Below the pieces are notes generated by a model that had not been told where the DNA came from, did not search any database, and saw only the letters and a program-made list of their open reading frames with translations. Of a stretch of DNA of 64,000 nucleotides, positions 29,119 through 40,363 are shown piece after piece. Numbering within the stretch: position 1 is the first letter of the stretch; each line of letters opens with the position of its first letter. The translations under genes were made by a program, and so were the position numbers. Source of the DNA: Paractinoplanes maris (GTDB lineage: Bacteria; Actinomycetota; Actinomycetes; Mycobacteriales; Micromonosporaceae); the NCBI RefSeq assembly GCF_023544465.1, contig NZ_JALPVL010000018.1, positions 62,001-126,000 of the forward strand. The letters are read 5' to 3'.

Positions 29119-29886
29119 ATGATCGAGATGTTCGACCCCACCGACCTGCCCCGCGCGCGGGCCGCCGGCGCCCTGGTCGCCGACATCCTGCAGACGCTCA
29201 AGGGCCGCAGCGCGGTCGGCGTGAACCTGCTGGAGATCGACCGGTGGGCCGAGAAGATGATCGCCGACGCCGGGGCGCTGTCCTGCTACGTCGACTACGA
29301 GCCGTCCTTCGGGCGCGGGCCGTTCGGCCACTACATCTGCACGTCGGTCAACGACGCTGTGCTGCACGGGAAGCCGCACGACTACACGCTGGCCGACGGC
29401 GATCTGCTCTCCCTCGACCTCGCCGTCTCGCTGAGCGGGATCGTGACCGACTCGGCCATCAGCTTCGTCGTGGGCGACTCGCAGCCGGCCGAGAGCCTGG
29501 CCCTGATCAGCGCGACCGAGCGCGCCCTGCAGGCCGGGATCGCCGCGGCCGGCCCCGGAGCCCGCATCGGCGACCTGTCGCACGCCATCGGCTCGGTGCT
29601 CAAGGAGGCCGGATACTCGGTCAACACGGAGTTCGGCGGTCACGGCGTCGGCACGACGATGCACCAGGACCCGCACATCTCCAACACCGGCAAGGCCGGC
29701 CGCGGCTACAAGCTGCGTCCCGGGCTGTTGCTGGCGCTGGAGCCCTGGGTCATGGCCGACACCGACAAGCTGGTCACCGACGCCGACGGCTGGACTCTGC
29801 GCAGCGTGACCGGCTGCCGGACGGCACACAGCGAGCACACGATCGCCATCACCAGCGACGGGGCGGAGATCCTCACCCGTTCCTGA
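29119..29886 (+). CDS. map: Type I methionine aminopeptidase
   Basis: 255 aa. Removes the initiator methionine from new proteins using two metal ions. Ligands are in place: Asp in LLSLDLAVSLSGIVTDSAISF (two), His in EFGGHGVGTTMHQDPH, Glu in LALEPWV and Glu in SEHTIAI. This copy is a diverged paralogue, not located beside adk/infA as the housekeeping map usually is. The start ATG has a GAGGAAG site. Its end overlaps the convergent WYL gene by 14 bases. Confidence 0.92.
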   Translation: MIEMFDPTDLPRARAAGALVADILQTLKGRSAVGVNLLEIDRWAEKMIADAGALSCYVDYEPSFGRGPFGHYICTSVNDAVLHGKPHDYTLADGDLLSLDLAVSLSGIVTDSAISFVVGDSQPAESLALISATERALQAGIAAAGPGARIGDLSHAIGSVLKEAGYSVNTEFGGHGVGTTMHQDPHISNTGKAGRGYKLRPGLLLALEPWVMADTDKLVTDADGWTLRSVTGCRTAHSEHTIAITSDGAEILTRS

Positions 29887-30817
29887 GCTCCGCCGGGCTG
29901 GTGGCGGTCGACCAGCCGGCCAGCCGGTCGGCCCACTCGCGGACGTGAACGCGGAGTTCGGCCGGCTCCAGGACGACGAAGGGCAGTCCCAGCCCGGCCA
30001 GGACGGCGGGAAGCCAGTCGAGGCGCTCCGCCCGGAGGCGTACGAGAAGCCAGCCGTCGTCCGGACCGGGTTCGATCCCGGCCAAGCCGGGTGGCAGCCG
30101 GGCCCGCACCTGGTCGGCCGGGCCACGCACGGCGACGGTGACCGGGTGGCGCCACGGTGTCCCGGCGCGGACCGCCTCGGCCGGCTCGAAACCTTCGGGT
30201 ACGGCGAAGGTGCCGTCGGCCAGGCGGGCCGAGCCGATCCGGTCGAGGCGGAAAGTCCGCAGCTCCGCGTCGGCAGCGGCCGACAGATACCAGTGGCGGG
30301 AGTGGGCGACGAGACCGTACGGATGGACGGTGCGCTCGGTGTGCCGGCCGGTCCGATCGATGTAGGTGATCGTGGCCGGCCGGCGCCGGGTCGTCGCCTC
30401 GGCCAGGGTCAGCAGGACGGCCGCGCGGGGCGCCGGCACCTCGGGGGCCAGGAAGTCGGCACTGGCCGCGAGCGCATCGAGGCGGGCGGCCACCTTTCTC
30501 GGAAGCACCCGGCGCACTTTGGCGGCCGCGGAGCCGGCCGCCTCCGACGACGTGGCCACCAGACCCAGGACGACCGCGAGGGCCTCCTCGTCGGTCAGCA
30601 TGAGCGGCGGCATCCGCAGCCCGGGGCCGAGCCGATAGCCGCCGTAACGGCCGCGCACCGACTCCACCGGCAGGTCGAGGTCGAGCAGGTGTTCGACGTA
30701 GCGCCGCAGGGTGCGCTCATCGACGCCGAGACGGCGGGCCAGATCAGCGGCGGTGTGGATGCCGCCGGTCTGCAGAATTTCGAGGAGTGCCAGAACGCGT
30801 ACGGTCGGCCTGCTCAT
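29873..30817 (-). CDS. WYL-domain transcriptional regulator (YafY type)
   Basis: 314 aa. N-terminal HTH_11 winged helix (RVLALLEILQTGGIHTAADLARRLGVDERTLRRYVEHLLDLDLPVESVRGRYGGYRL) and a central-to-C-terminal WYL region (ATITYIDRTGRHTERTVHPYGLVAHSRHWYLSAA) plus the WCX extension. WYL domains bind nucleotides or other ligands. It is divergent from a VOC gene with a 25-bp dyad in the 55-base gap, so it likely controls both. Confidence 0.9.
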   Translation of the reverse strand: MSRPTVRVLALLEILQTGGIHTAADLARRLGVDERTLRRYVEHLLDLDLPVESVRGRYGGYRLGPGLRMPPLMLTDEEALAVVLGLVATSSEAAGSAAAKVRRVLPRKVAARLDALAASADFLAPEVPAPRAAVLLTLAEATTRRRPATITYIDRTGRHTERTVHPYGLVAHSRHWYLSAAADAELRTFRLDRIGSARLADGTFAVPEGFEPAEAVRAGTPWRHPVTVAVRGPADQVRARLPPGLAGIEPGPDDGWLLVRLRAERLDWLPAVLAGLGLPFVVLEPAELRVHVREWADRLAGWSTATSPAELRNG

Positions 30818-30828
30818 ACTGATTCTTT

Positions 30829-30853
30829 ATACCGGGCCGATCCTGCCCGGTAT
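30829..30853. promoter_or_regulatory. 25-bp dyad operator between WYL and VOC genes
   Basis: ATACCGGGC (30829-30837) and GCCCGGTAT (30845-30853) are perfect 9-base arms around a 7-base spacer. The dyad overlaps a TATAAA -10 element reading toward the WYL gene (30826-30831, minus) and TATTGC toward the VOC gene, so binding would shut off both promoters. Confidence 0.72.
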
Positions 30854-30872
30854 TGCTTCTAACGTGGTGGAC

Positions 30873-31247
30873 ATGAACTTCGCATCGGTACGCATCATCA
30901 CCGCCCAGGTCAGCCGGCTGACCGACTTCTACGAACTGGTCACCGGAGTGGCGGCCCGGCGGCACACGCCCGACTTCGCCGAGATCCCCGTGCCCGGCGC
31001 GACGCTCGCGATCGGCGGCACCGCCACCGTCGAGCTCTTCGGCGCGGGGTCGGCCGAGCCCGCCGCCAACCGGTCGGCGATCGTCGAGTTCCGGGTGGAC
31101 GACGTGGACGCCGAGTTCGCCCGGCTGCGCGACGTGCTCGGCGAGGTCGTCCAGGAGCCGGCGACGATGCCGTGGGGAAACCGCTCCCTGCTGTTCCGCG
31201 ACCCCGACGGCACGCTGGTCAACCTGTTCACGCCGCCGGTCCGCTGA
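30873..31247 (+). CDS. VOC (glyoxalase fold) family protein
   Basis: 124 aa. Two VOC half-domains (MNFASVRIITAQVSRLTDFYELVTG; AIVEFRVDDVDAEFARLRD ... RSLLFRDPDGTLVNLFTPP). This is the single-domain type of dioxygenase/isomerase/resistance protein; the substrate is unknown. It is controlled from the shared dyad with the divergent WYL regulator, so it is probably the regulator's target. Confidence 0.88.
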   Translation: MNFASVRIITAQVSRLTDFYELVTGVAARRHTPDFAEIPVPGATLAIGGTATVELFGAGSAEPAANRSAIVEFRVDDVDAEFARLRDVLGEVVQEPATMPWGNRSLLFRDPDGTLVNLFTPPVR

Positions 31248-31249
31248 GG

Positions 31250-31864
31250 TCAGGAGAAGACCCAGGCGACCAGGACGCCGATCACGGCGCCGCTGGCCAG
31301 CAGGCCGGCGCCGAAGCGACGGGTCTCCGGACGCCAGACCGAGCCGACGCCGATGGCCAGGTAGAGCGGGACCCAGGCCCAGAACGGCCCGGACCAGCCG
31401 GCCATCGACGGGAAGAGCCTGATCGACCCGATGGCCGCGCACGGGCCGAGGCAGCCCAGCGCCAGGCCGCCCAGCAGACCGGCCAGCAGCGGCGGGTCGA
31501 TCAGGCGGGCCTGTTGCGGCGGGGAGGCCACGGTGAGCACCGGGTCGTCGCCCGGGTGCTGGGTCAGGGTGATCACATAGCCGGCCGGGTCGTGGACGAC
31601 CAGGACGCGACCGTCGCGCGGCCCGGTCTCCTCGACCCGGCAGCCGGAATGCTGCCAGAGCTCGCGCGTCGCCTCGTACACCTCGGGGGTGTGCTCGCCC
31701 AGGCCGGGCAGGCGCCCGCCGCGCAGGATCCGGGTGGCCGGCGGCGGCGACTTCAGCAGGGCCGCGGGGATCGGTTCGAGGCGCAACCCAGGGAAGGCGT
31801 GCAGCGTCGTCTCCAGCCGCTGCTCGACACCGCGGATCAGCTCGGCCCGGCTGCTCTGGCTCAC
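31250..31864 (-). CDS. Hypothetical protein with C-terminal membrane segments
   Basis: 204 aa, not recognised. Residues 1-120 are soluble alpha/beta (GCRVEETGPRDGRVLVVHDPAGYVITLTQHPGD); the C-terminal 80 residues contain about three membrane helices (LLAGLLGGLALGCLGPCAAIG, FWAWVPLYLAIGVG, LLASGAVIGVLVAWVF). It converges with the VOC gene, two bases apart, and lies downstream of the FUSC gene on the same strand. Confidence 0.6.
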   Translation of the reverse strand: MSQSSRAELIRGVEQRLETTLHAFPGLRLEPIPAALLKSPPPATRILRGGRLPGLGEHTPEVYEATRELWQHSGCRVEETGPRDGRVLVVHDPAGYVITLTQHPGDDPVLTVASPPQQARLIDPPLLAGLLGGLALGCLGPCAAIGSIRLFPSMAGWSGPFWAWVPLYLAIGVGSVWRPETRRFGAGLLASGAVIGVLVAWVFS

Positions 31865-31927
31865 CCTTGAGAGCCTCGTCCAGCCGGCGGCGCCCCACCC
31901 GGACTATCGGGAAATCCACCGCCGGGA

Positions 31928-34093
31928 TCAGGTCGCGCCGTCGGCCACCCGGGACACCTTCACCCGCAGGTCGTCGCCGGGCTCGGGGCGGCCCGTCATG
32001 TTGGTCAGGTCCTCGCGCAGGCCGTCGAGCCAGGCACGCAGGTCGGCGACGATGTAGAGATCCTGCCCGAGGTTGTCGGGCCACTCCATCGGGGCCGGGT
32101 GGGCGCCCGGAGGCGACGGGGACTCGCCGAGCAGCAGGCGTTCGGCGGAGCGGTCGTACCAGGTGGCCACGTCGCCGGAGAGCGCGGTCAACTGCGTCAC
32201 GCAGGGCAGCAGACCGCCGGAGGGACATGAGCGTACGAGGGCCTCGGCCCCCCGGACGGCGTGATGACCGGCGACCAGGGTGGCCTGCCAGTCGAGGGCC
32301 GCCGCGGGGTGCCGCTCGCTCTGATAGAGCGCGAACGACGCCTCGGCCAGCTGCCCGGCGCGGCGGGCCCGGGCCAGCGCGGTGCCGGGCTCGGCGCCGT
32401 CGGCCATGACGGCCACCGTCTCGCGGACGACCTCGGCCGCCGAGGCCAGGAACGTGCCGGTCGCGCGGTGCAGTTCGCCGGCGCCGCCGCGCGGCCAGGC
32501 GAACAGGCCGATCAGCACGCCGATGGCCGCGCCCAGCAGCACGTCGGTCACCCGCTGCTCGGCCAGCCGCCAGTCGACCGGCGTGAACTGGGCGAACACC
32601 AGCGTGATGACCAGCGTGAACAGGGCTTGCGACCAGCCCAGGCCGAGCAGCGGGCCGGCCGCGAAACCGGCGATCATCACAACCGGCAGCGCGACCGCGA
32701 AGACCACCGGGTCGAGGCCCAGCAGCAGGAGCAGCGCCGCGACGACCGAGCCGGCGACCGTGCCGACCAGGGCCGGCCGCAGGGTGGAGCGGGTCTCGGC
32801 GGCCGACGTGCGCAGCACGGTCAGGATCGTCAGCAGCACCCAGAAGCCGTGCGACAGGTCGAGCGCGCCGGCCAGCAGCCGGGCCACCGCCAGGGCCGCG
32901 GCCAGGCGCAGAGCGCCTTGGAAGGCCACCGAGCGAGGTGTCAGGTTCTCCTTGAGGCGGTGCCAATACAGGGCCGGGGTACGACGGTAGGCGTACCAGA
33001 ACTGACCGGGCCGGGCCGTCTCGGGCGTCGGATCGGCGTGCTGGGGCGGCTCCCCGGCGGCGATCCGCACCGCCACGACCAGCGTCTTGGTCCACTCCCC
33101 GAGGGCCAGGGCGAGCGCACCCAGCCGCAGGCGCTCGGGTGGCAGGCCGTCCGGGTCGGTGTTCATCCGGGCCGCGCGGAAGTCGGTGATCGCCGCCGAG
33201 ACCAGGTTGGTGTCGGGCAGTGGCCCGTCGCCGCGCAGCCAGGCGCCGGTGGCGTCGACACAGCCGGCGGTGGTGCTGAGCAGCTTGATCGCGGCGGGCC
33301 GGGTGATCGCCTCGCGGTCGGCCGAGAAGTAGAGGTCGACCACGCGGCCGAGCAGGAGCCGGGCGGTGCCGGCGGCCGAGGAGAGCGCCCGGTCGCGGCG
33401 GCCGGCCGAGGCGGGACGATCCATCAGCTGCAGCCGGGAGGGGCGCAGCGCGTCGGCCGCCTCGGTCGCCTCGGGCACCAGCGCGGCCAGCCGGTCACGC
33501 CCGGTCTTGTCGCCCGACCAGTCGTCGGCGAGCGCCTCGAGGCATGCGGCGAGCGCCGTGACGGCGTCGGCCAGGCGGTGCCGGTAGGGCGTCGGTGCCG
33601 GGTCGGGCCAGAAATACCGCTCGGCGGTGGCCAGCAGCACCACGGCCAGCGTGAATCCGCCGAGCCGTTCCGGGAGCGAACCGGGATCGTACGGCGGGAA
33701 ACACGGCAGGATGTAGAGCAGTTGCATGCCGGCGGCCAGCCCCACCAGCCGCGGCCCGCCCACGCCGACGAAGCTCACGGCGAAACCGAGCACGAACATC
33801 CCGGCCGCGGCCGCCCAGTCGTTCACCGACAACAGGGTGCCCAGCGAGATCAGCGCCCAGCCGACCGGCAGCACCAGGATCAGGGTGCGGGCACGCTGCC
33901 GGGGCGACCCGGGGATCTGCGACAGCGCCCCGAGGGCCACGGCGCCGAACAACGCGTAGGGCGCGGCGCTCGCGCTGCCGAGCACATAACGGCAGAGGTA
34001 GAACCCCAGGCACGCGACCAGCGTGACCCGGACAGCCCGTCGCACAACGACCAGCTGCGGGTCCCGTCGGCGCACCCACCCCCACACGCCCAT
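31928..34093 (-). CDS. FUSC-family inner membrane protein
   Basis: 721 aa. Two blocks of membrane helices (about residues 20-170 and 395-560), each followed by a cytoplasmic helical domain, as in aromatic acid exporter/fusaric-acid-resistance-like proteins. The second block has the FUSC_2 signature (HGFWVLLTILTVLRTSAAETRSTLRPALVGTVAGSV). Probable role: efflux of an aromatic or organic acid. The ATG at 34093 lies 5 bases after the acyl-CoA dehydrogenase stop, so the two are cotranscribed. Confidence 0.87.
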   Translation of the reverse strand: MGVWGWVRRRDPQLVVVRRAVRVTLVACLGFYLCRYVLGSASAAPYALFGAVALGALSQIPGSPRQRARTLILVLPVGWALISLGTLLSVNDWAAAAGMFVLGFAVSFVGVGGPRLVGLAAGMQLLYILPCFPPYDPGSLPERLGGFTLAVVLLATAERYFWPDPAPTPYRHRLADAVTALAACLEALADDWSGDKTGRDRLAALVPEATEAADALRPSRLQLMDRPASAGRRDRALSSAAGTARLLLGRVVDLYFSADREAITRPAAIKLLSTTAGCVDATGAWLRGDGPLPDTNLVSAAITDFRAARMNTDPDGLPPERLRLGALALALGEWTKTLVVAVRIAAGEPPQHADPTPETARPGQFWYAYRRTPALYWHRLKENLTPRSVAFQGALRLAAALAVARLLAGALDLSHGFWVLLTILTVLRTSAAETRSTLRPALVGTVAGSVVAALLLLLGLDPVVFAVALPVVMIAGFAAGPLLGLGWSQALFTLVITLVFAQFTPVDWRLAEQRVTDVLLGAAIGVLIGLFAWPRGGAGELHRATGTFLASAAEVVRETVAVMADGAEPGTALARARRAGQLAEASFALYQSERHPAAALDWQATLVAGHHAVRGAEALVRSCPSGGLLPCVTQLTALSGDVATWYDRSAERLLLGESPSPPGAHPAPMEWPDNLGQDLYIVADLRAWLDGLREDLTNMTGRPEPGDDLRVKVSRVADGAT

Positions 34094-34098
34094 GATTC

Positions 34099-35244
34099 TC
34101 AGACGAAAGCACTCTCGCCGGTTATGGCGCGGCCCACGATCAGGGTGTTGATCTCGCGGGTGCCCTCGTAGGAGTAGAGCGCCTCGGCGTCGGCCACGAA
34201 CCGGCCGATGTTGTAGTCGAGGACGATGCCGTTGCCGGCCAGCAGCTCGCGGGCCCAGCCGACCACCTCGCGCATGCGGGTGGTGCAGTAGGCCTTGGCC
34301 AGCGCCGAGTGCTCGTCGCGGTACTGACCCGCGTCCTGCAGCTGGGCCAGGCGCACGCACATGCCGAGCGAGCCGGTCACGTGGCCCAGCATGCGGACCA
34401 GCAGATCCTGGACGAGCTGGAACTTGGCGATCGGACGGCCGAACTGCTCGCGCTCCTTGGAGTAGTTCAAGGCGATCTCGTACGCGGCGAGCATGACGCC
34501 CACCGCCTCCCAGGCGACGCCGCTGCGGGTCTGCCGCAGCACCTTCGCGGTGTCCTTGAACGTGTTCGCGTTCTGCAGCCGGTCGGCCTCGGGGACGCGC
34601 ACGCCGGTCAGCCGGATGTCGGCGTTCTGCACGGTGCGCAGGGCGATCTTGTTCTCGATCTTCGTCGCCTCGAAGCCGGGCGCGTCGCCGCGTACGACAA
34701 AGCCTTTGACCTGGTTGTCGGTCTCGTCGCGGGCCCAGACGACGATCAGGTCGGCGAACGTGGCGTTGCCGATCCAGCGCTTCTCGCCGTCGAGCACCCA
34801 CTCGTCGCCCTCGCGGCGGGCCGTCGTGCGCAGACCGGCCGCCACGTCCGACCCGCCGGTCGGCTCGGTCAGCGCGAACGCGCCCACCTGGTCGAACGCG
34901 GTCATCGCGGGCAGCCAGCGCTCCCGCTGCTCGGGCGAGCCGCACATGGTGATGCTGCCCATCGCGAGCCCGGCGTGCACGCCGTAGAAGGTGGCCATCG
35001 ACGCGTCGGCCCGGGCCATCTCGAGCGCGAGCCACCCGTTGAGCAGCGACGACGAGCCCTCCCGACCGGCGATGCCGAGGTCGGCGTACTTCTTGATCAG
35101 TGGGGTCGGGAAGTCGGCGCGCTGCCAGCAGTCGTTGGCGATCGGCACGACCTCCTCGTCGAGGAAGGCGCGAACCCGCTCGACAACCGCGGCCTCGTCC
35201 TCCGAAAGCAGGTCCTGAAAGGCGTAAAGATCTCCGGCGAGCAT
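34099..35244 (-). CDS. Acyl-CoA dehydrogenase (glutaryl-CoA dehydrogenase-like)
   Basis: 381 aa, a flavoprotein that forms 2,3-enoyl-CoA. FAD/substrate motifs: FALTEPTGGSDVAAGL, WIGNATFADLIVVWARD, EREQFGRPIAKFQLVQ and the C-terminal YEGTREINTLIVGRAITG carrying the catalytic Glu. This C-terminal motif and the overall pattern match the glutaryl-CoA/short-chain group, but the decarboxylating residues cannot be confirmed by eye. First gene of a two-gene unit with the FUSC protein. Its start is only 44 bases from the divergent glyQS start. Confidence 0.9.
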   Translation of the reverse strand: MLAGDLYAFQDLLSEDEAAVVERVRAFLDEEVVPIANDCWQRADFPTPLIKKYADLGIAGREGSSSLLNGWLALEMARADASMATFYGVHAGLAMGSITMCGSPEQRERWLPAMTAFDQVGAFALTEPTGGSDVAAGLRTTARREGDEWVLDGEKRWIGNATFADLIVVWARDETDNQVKGFVVRGDAPGFEATKIENKIALRTVQNADIRLTGVRVPEADRLQNANTFKDTAKVLRQTRSGVAWEAVGVMLAAYEIALNYSKEREQFGRPIAKFQLVQDLLVRMLGHVTGSLGMCVRLAQLQDAGQYRDEHSALAKAYCTTRMREVVGWARELLAGNGIVLDYNIGRFVADAEALYSYEGTREINTLIVGRAITGESAFV

Positions 35245-35274
35245 ATTGCGTACCTACCCGCGAGGGGCCCGCCC

Positions 35275-35280
35275 TAGACT
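35275..35280 (+). promoter_or_regulatory. -10 element, probable leaderless glyQS promoter
   Basis: TAGACT ends 8 bases before the ATG at 35289, and no ribosome site precedes the ATG. This fits a leaderless transcript starting at the codon. Confidence 0.4.
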
Positions 35281-35288
35281 TCCAAGCC

Positions 35289-38228
<2,940 letters not shown>

Positions 38229-38231
38229 GGC

Positions 38232-38858
38232 TCAGGACGACGGGCCTGCCCACCGAGTGGTGGTCAACAGTGTTGTCTTCTCGATGGGTGGCAACCCGTC
38301 GTCCAGCCCACGGAGGCGTTCGTAGATCTGGCGCATCTCGGCCCGGCTGGCGATGTGGTCGGTGCCGGCGGCACGATCCAGGACAGTGACCGTGCCGGCC
38401 AGCTTGATCGACCCCACGGCGCACCCCGTGCTCCGTAGCCTGTCCAAGCGACGGATCTCGGAAGTGGCCATCCGCGCCCCCAGGCCGTCGTCGATGAGCA
38501 CCAGCACCTCCGCGCCGGCCTCAGCGGCCACGACCGCGTGGGCGAGCACCATCGTTTCGCCCAGATCTTTGGGGTGCTTCAAGCGCGCAGCCAGTGGCTG
38601 CTGCGTGAGCCGGTGGACAACCCGGGTCAGGCCGGGCGTCGGTTCGTCGGGAAGTACCTCGATCCAGGTCGGGGTGAGTTTTCTCCAGGCTCTCTCCGCG
38701 GGACGGAAACGGGGGTCCAGGGCAGCTTTACGAAGCACCTCATGCTCGACCGCAGCGGGAGCGCTGAGCTTGCCCAAGATCCCGACAAGAAGGCGTTCCC
38801 GATGGATCGACAGAAAGTTCAGGCCGGGACCGGCGTCGATGATGGGCCGATGACTCAT
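38232..38858 (-). CDS. PIN-like domain protein (candidate toxin)
   Basis: 208 aa. Acidic residues are spaced as in PIN nucleases: Asp in IIDAGPGLNFLSI (near residue 8), Glu in KHPKDLGETMVLAHAV (near 100) and Asp in EVLVLIDDGLGARMA (near 122). PIN toxins cut RNA; the longer C-terminus (REIYERL-like helices, 140-208) is not assigned. It is the third gene of a minus-strand triad with an ImmA/IrrE protease (3 bases upstream) and an XRE regulator. Sequence here is more AT-rich than the flanks. Confidence 0.7.
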   Translation of the reverse strand: MSHRPIIDAGPGLNFLSIHRERLLVGILGKLSAPAAVEHEVLRKAALDPRFRPAERAWRKLTPTWIEVLPDEPTPGLTRVVHRLTQQPLAARLKHPKDLGETMVLAHAVVAAEAGAEVLVLIDDGLGARMATSEIRRLDRLRSTGCAVGSIKLAGTVTVLDRAAGTDHIASRAEMRQIYERLRGLDDGLPPIEKTTLLTTTRWAGPSS

Positions 38859-38861
38859 CGG

Positions 38862-39716
38862 TCATGGCCTTGTCGTCGTGTCGAAGTCCTCATTCTCGGC
38901 ATCGAGAGCGTCGTCGAGAGCGCGAAGGTCTACGTGTGCCTCAGGTAGCTCGTCGGGATCCATCCAGTCGGCTTCGGGCTGTAGCGGATATATACCGGCA
39001 TCGCGAAGTTCCGCCTGAGCACTTTCGAGTGTGGCGCCTCGTACCGTGGCGATCGTCCGCACGGAGACGACGCCCTCCACGTAACCCTGAATGGCGCGGG
39101 CCAGCAGCCGTTGCGGCGCTCGCCGCTGGTCTGTTTCGGCCGCGAGCCCGCGGTACTGGTCGATCCACCCGAAACGCGTGGCCAGATCTAGCGTGGAGAC
39201 CGACATCCAATCGCTCTTCGTCTCGGCACTGATGTATCGGGCCTGCTCGAGAGCAATGGCGGCAACCTGCGGTGACACCAGGTATCTCTGGACGACGGCC
39301 GAGAGCATGGCGATGCCGATGTCTCGGGCGTCCGCGAGGAATGATCGCAACCCCTCGACCGGAACCAGAAGGTGCCGCGCGAAGGCGTCGGCCCGCTGCT
39401 CCATCGGCGTCCGCGCGCTCCAATCACAGGCGCTGTTGTCCGTCCAGTCACCAAGAACGACGTGGCCGAGCTCGTGTGCGAGGGTGCTGCGCTGCCGCAT
39501 CGGGTGAGGCGTCCGGGCCACCCCGATGAAAACAGTGTCACGCTGCGGATCCCGCATCGTGAGGCCGTGTTCATCGGGACTCGCGTCCAGGACGGCCACG
39601 TCGATGCCGGCCGACTGCTCGATGACGGCGACGAGATCGCCGAGCGGTTGCAGTTCCAAGCTGTGGTCGCGCCGGAAGCGCTCGGCGGCGGCTCGGCCCT
39701 CGGTCTCAGGTCTCAT
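38862..39716 (-). CDS. ImmA/IrrE-family (COG2856) metallopeptidase
   Basis: 284 aa. Zinc-protease motif HELGH in RSTLAHELGHVVLGDW (near residues 81-85), with a downstream Glu in RTPMEQRADAFARHLLVP as third ligand, as in IrrE and ImmA, which cleave repressor proteins in response to stress. The C-terminal 150 residues are helical. A GTG at 39734 would also serve as start and overlap the XRE gene stop. It sits between an XRE repressor, its likely substrate, and a PIN-like protein. Confidence 0.87.
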   Translation of the reverse strand: MRPETEGRAAAERFRRDHSLELQPLGDLVAVIEQSAGIDVAVLDASPDEHGLTMRDPQRDTVFIGVARTPHPMRQRSTLAHELGHVVLGDWTDNSACDWSARTPMEQRADAFARHLLVPVEGLRSFLADARDIGIAMLSAVVQRYLVSPQVAAIALEQARYISAETKSDWMSVSTLDLATRFGWIDQYRGLAAETDQRRAPQRLLARAIQGYVEGVVSVRTIATVRGATLESAQAELRDAGIYPLQPEADWMDPDELPEAHVDLRALDDALDAENEDFDTTTRP

Positions 39717-39721
39717 GACCG

Positions 39722-40069
39722 TCACCGACGCCACGTGGTGGGCGGAATAGCCTGCTCATCCAGGTAGTCGTCCAGCTCGAGGAAGTAGAGCAACGCATCG
39801 CGCATGCGCTCCATGCCGGAACCGTTCGTGGCCCGGGCCGCGCACTGGACTCGATCCGCCACCGTGCTCGTGCCGGTGAGCTGGGCAACGGTGAACCCCG
39901 TGGCCCAGGAGATCGCCACGATCTCCGGTAGCTTCGCCATGCGGTCGCCGGAGATGACCCGCGACAACGTCGGCTGTGACATGCCGGCGGCGTCAGCAAG
40001 TGATCGCTGGCTCAATCCCGCCGCGACTCGCGCTTTCTCGATCATTTGACCGACATGCTGGCTGTCCAT
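39722..40069 (-). CDS. XRE-family regulator of the ImmA-PIN module
   Basis: 115 aa. N-terminal HTH_XRE (IEKARVAAGLSQRSLADAAGMSQPTLSRVISGDRMAKLPEIVAISWATGFTVAQL) and a short helical tail (MRDALLYFLELDDYLDEQ). First gene of the triad; a 27-bp dyad starts 17 bases upstream of the start codon and is its probable autoregulatory site. By analogy with ImmR/ImmA and DdrO/IrrE it may be cut by the adjacent protease. Confidence 0.88.
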   Translation of the reverse strand: MDSQHVGQMIEKARVAAGLSQRSLADAAGMSQPTLSRVISGDRMAKLPEIVAISWATGFTVAQLTGTSTVADRVQCAARATNGSGMERMRDALLYFLELDDYLDEQAIPPTTWRR

Positions 40070-40086
40070 GACGCCGCCCCCGAGCT

Positions 40087-40113
40087 TGAATCACTTTCTG
40101 ATCCGGTGATTCA
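40087..40113. promoter_or_regulatory. 27-bp dyad operator of the XRE-ImmA-PIN module
   Basis: TGAATCAC (40087-40094) and GTGATTCA (40106-40113) are perfect arms around an 11-base AT-rich spacer, just upstream of the XRE gene. Candidate binding site of that regulator. Confidence 0.72.
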
Positions 40114-40185
40114 GTCTATGTGATCGTCTGGCGTGGCACCATCCCAAGCCGCTCACCAGGGGTCGGCCGGTGGCAGAAGGCATGC

Positions 40186-40205
40186 GGCGCCACCGCGGTG
40201 GCGCC
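40186..40205. repeat. Perfect 20-bp palindrome
   Basis: GGCGCCACCGCGGTGGCGCC reads the same on both strands. It sits in the 294-base gap between the XRE-ImmA-PIN insert and gtrA. It could be an operator or a terminator-like hairpin (8-bp stem, 4-base loop). No other clear element is seen in the gap besides the operator at 40087 and the gtrA promoter. Confidence 0.5.
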
Positions 40206-40350
40206 GGGTGGGAGCGACCGGAGAAGACCGGACGTTCCGGCGCCGGAGAATGCCGCGGGAGGGGGCGGGCCCCAGCCACGTACGGCACGAAGCTGTCACG
40301 ATCGGCGCGACGCGCTCGGTGGTGGGGCCGTGCGGGGTGCGGGGACGGCC

Positions 40351-40356
40351 TAGGCT
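40351..40356 (+). promoter_or_regulatory. -10 element, probable leaderless gtrA promoter
   Basis: TAGGCT ends 7 bases before the ATG at 40364. There is no ribosome site, so transcription likely begins at the start codon. Confidence 0.4.
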
Positions 40357-40363
40357 CGCCGGA

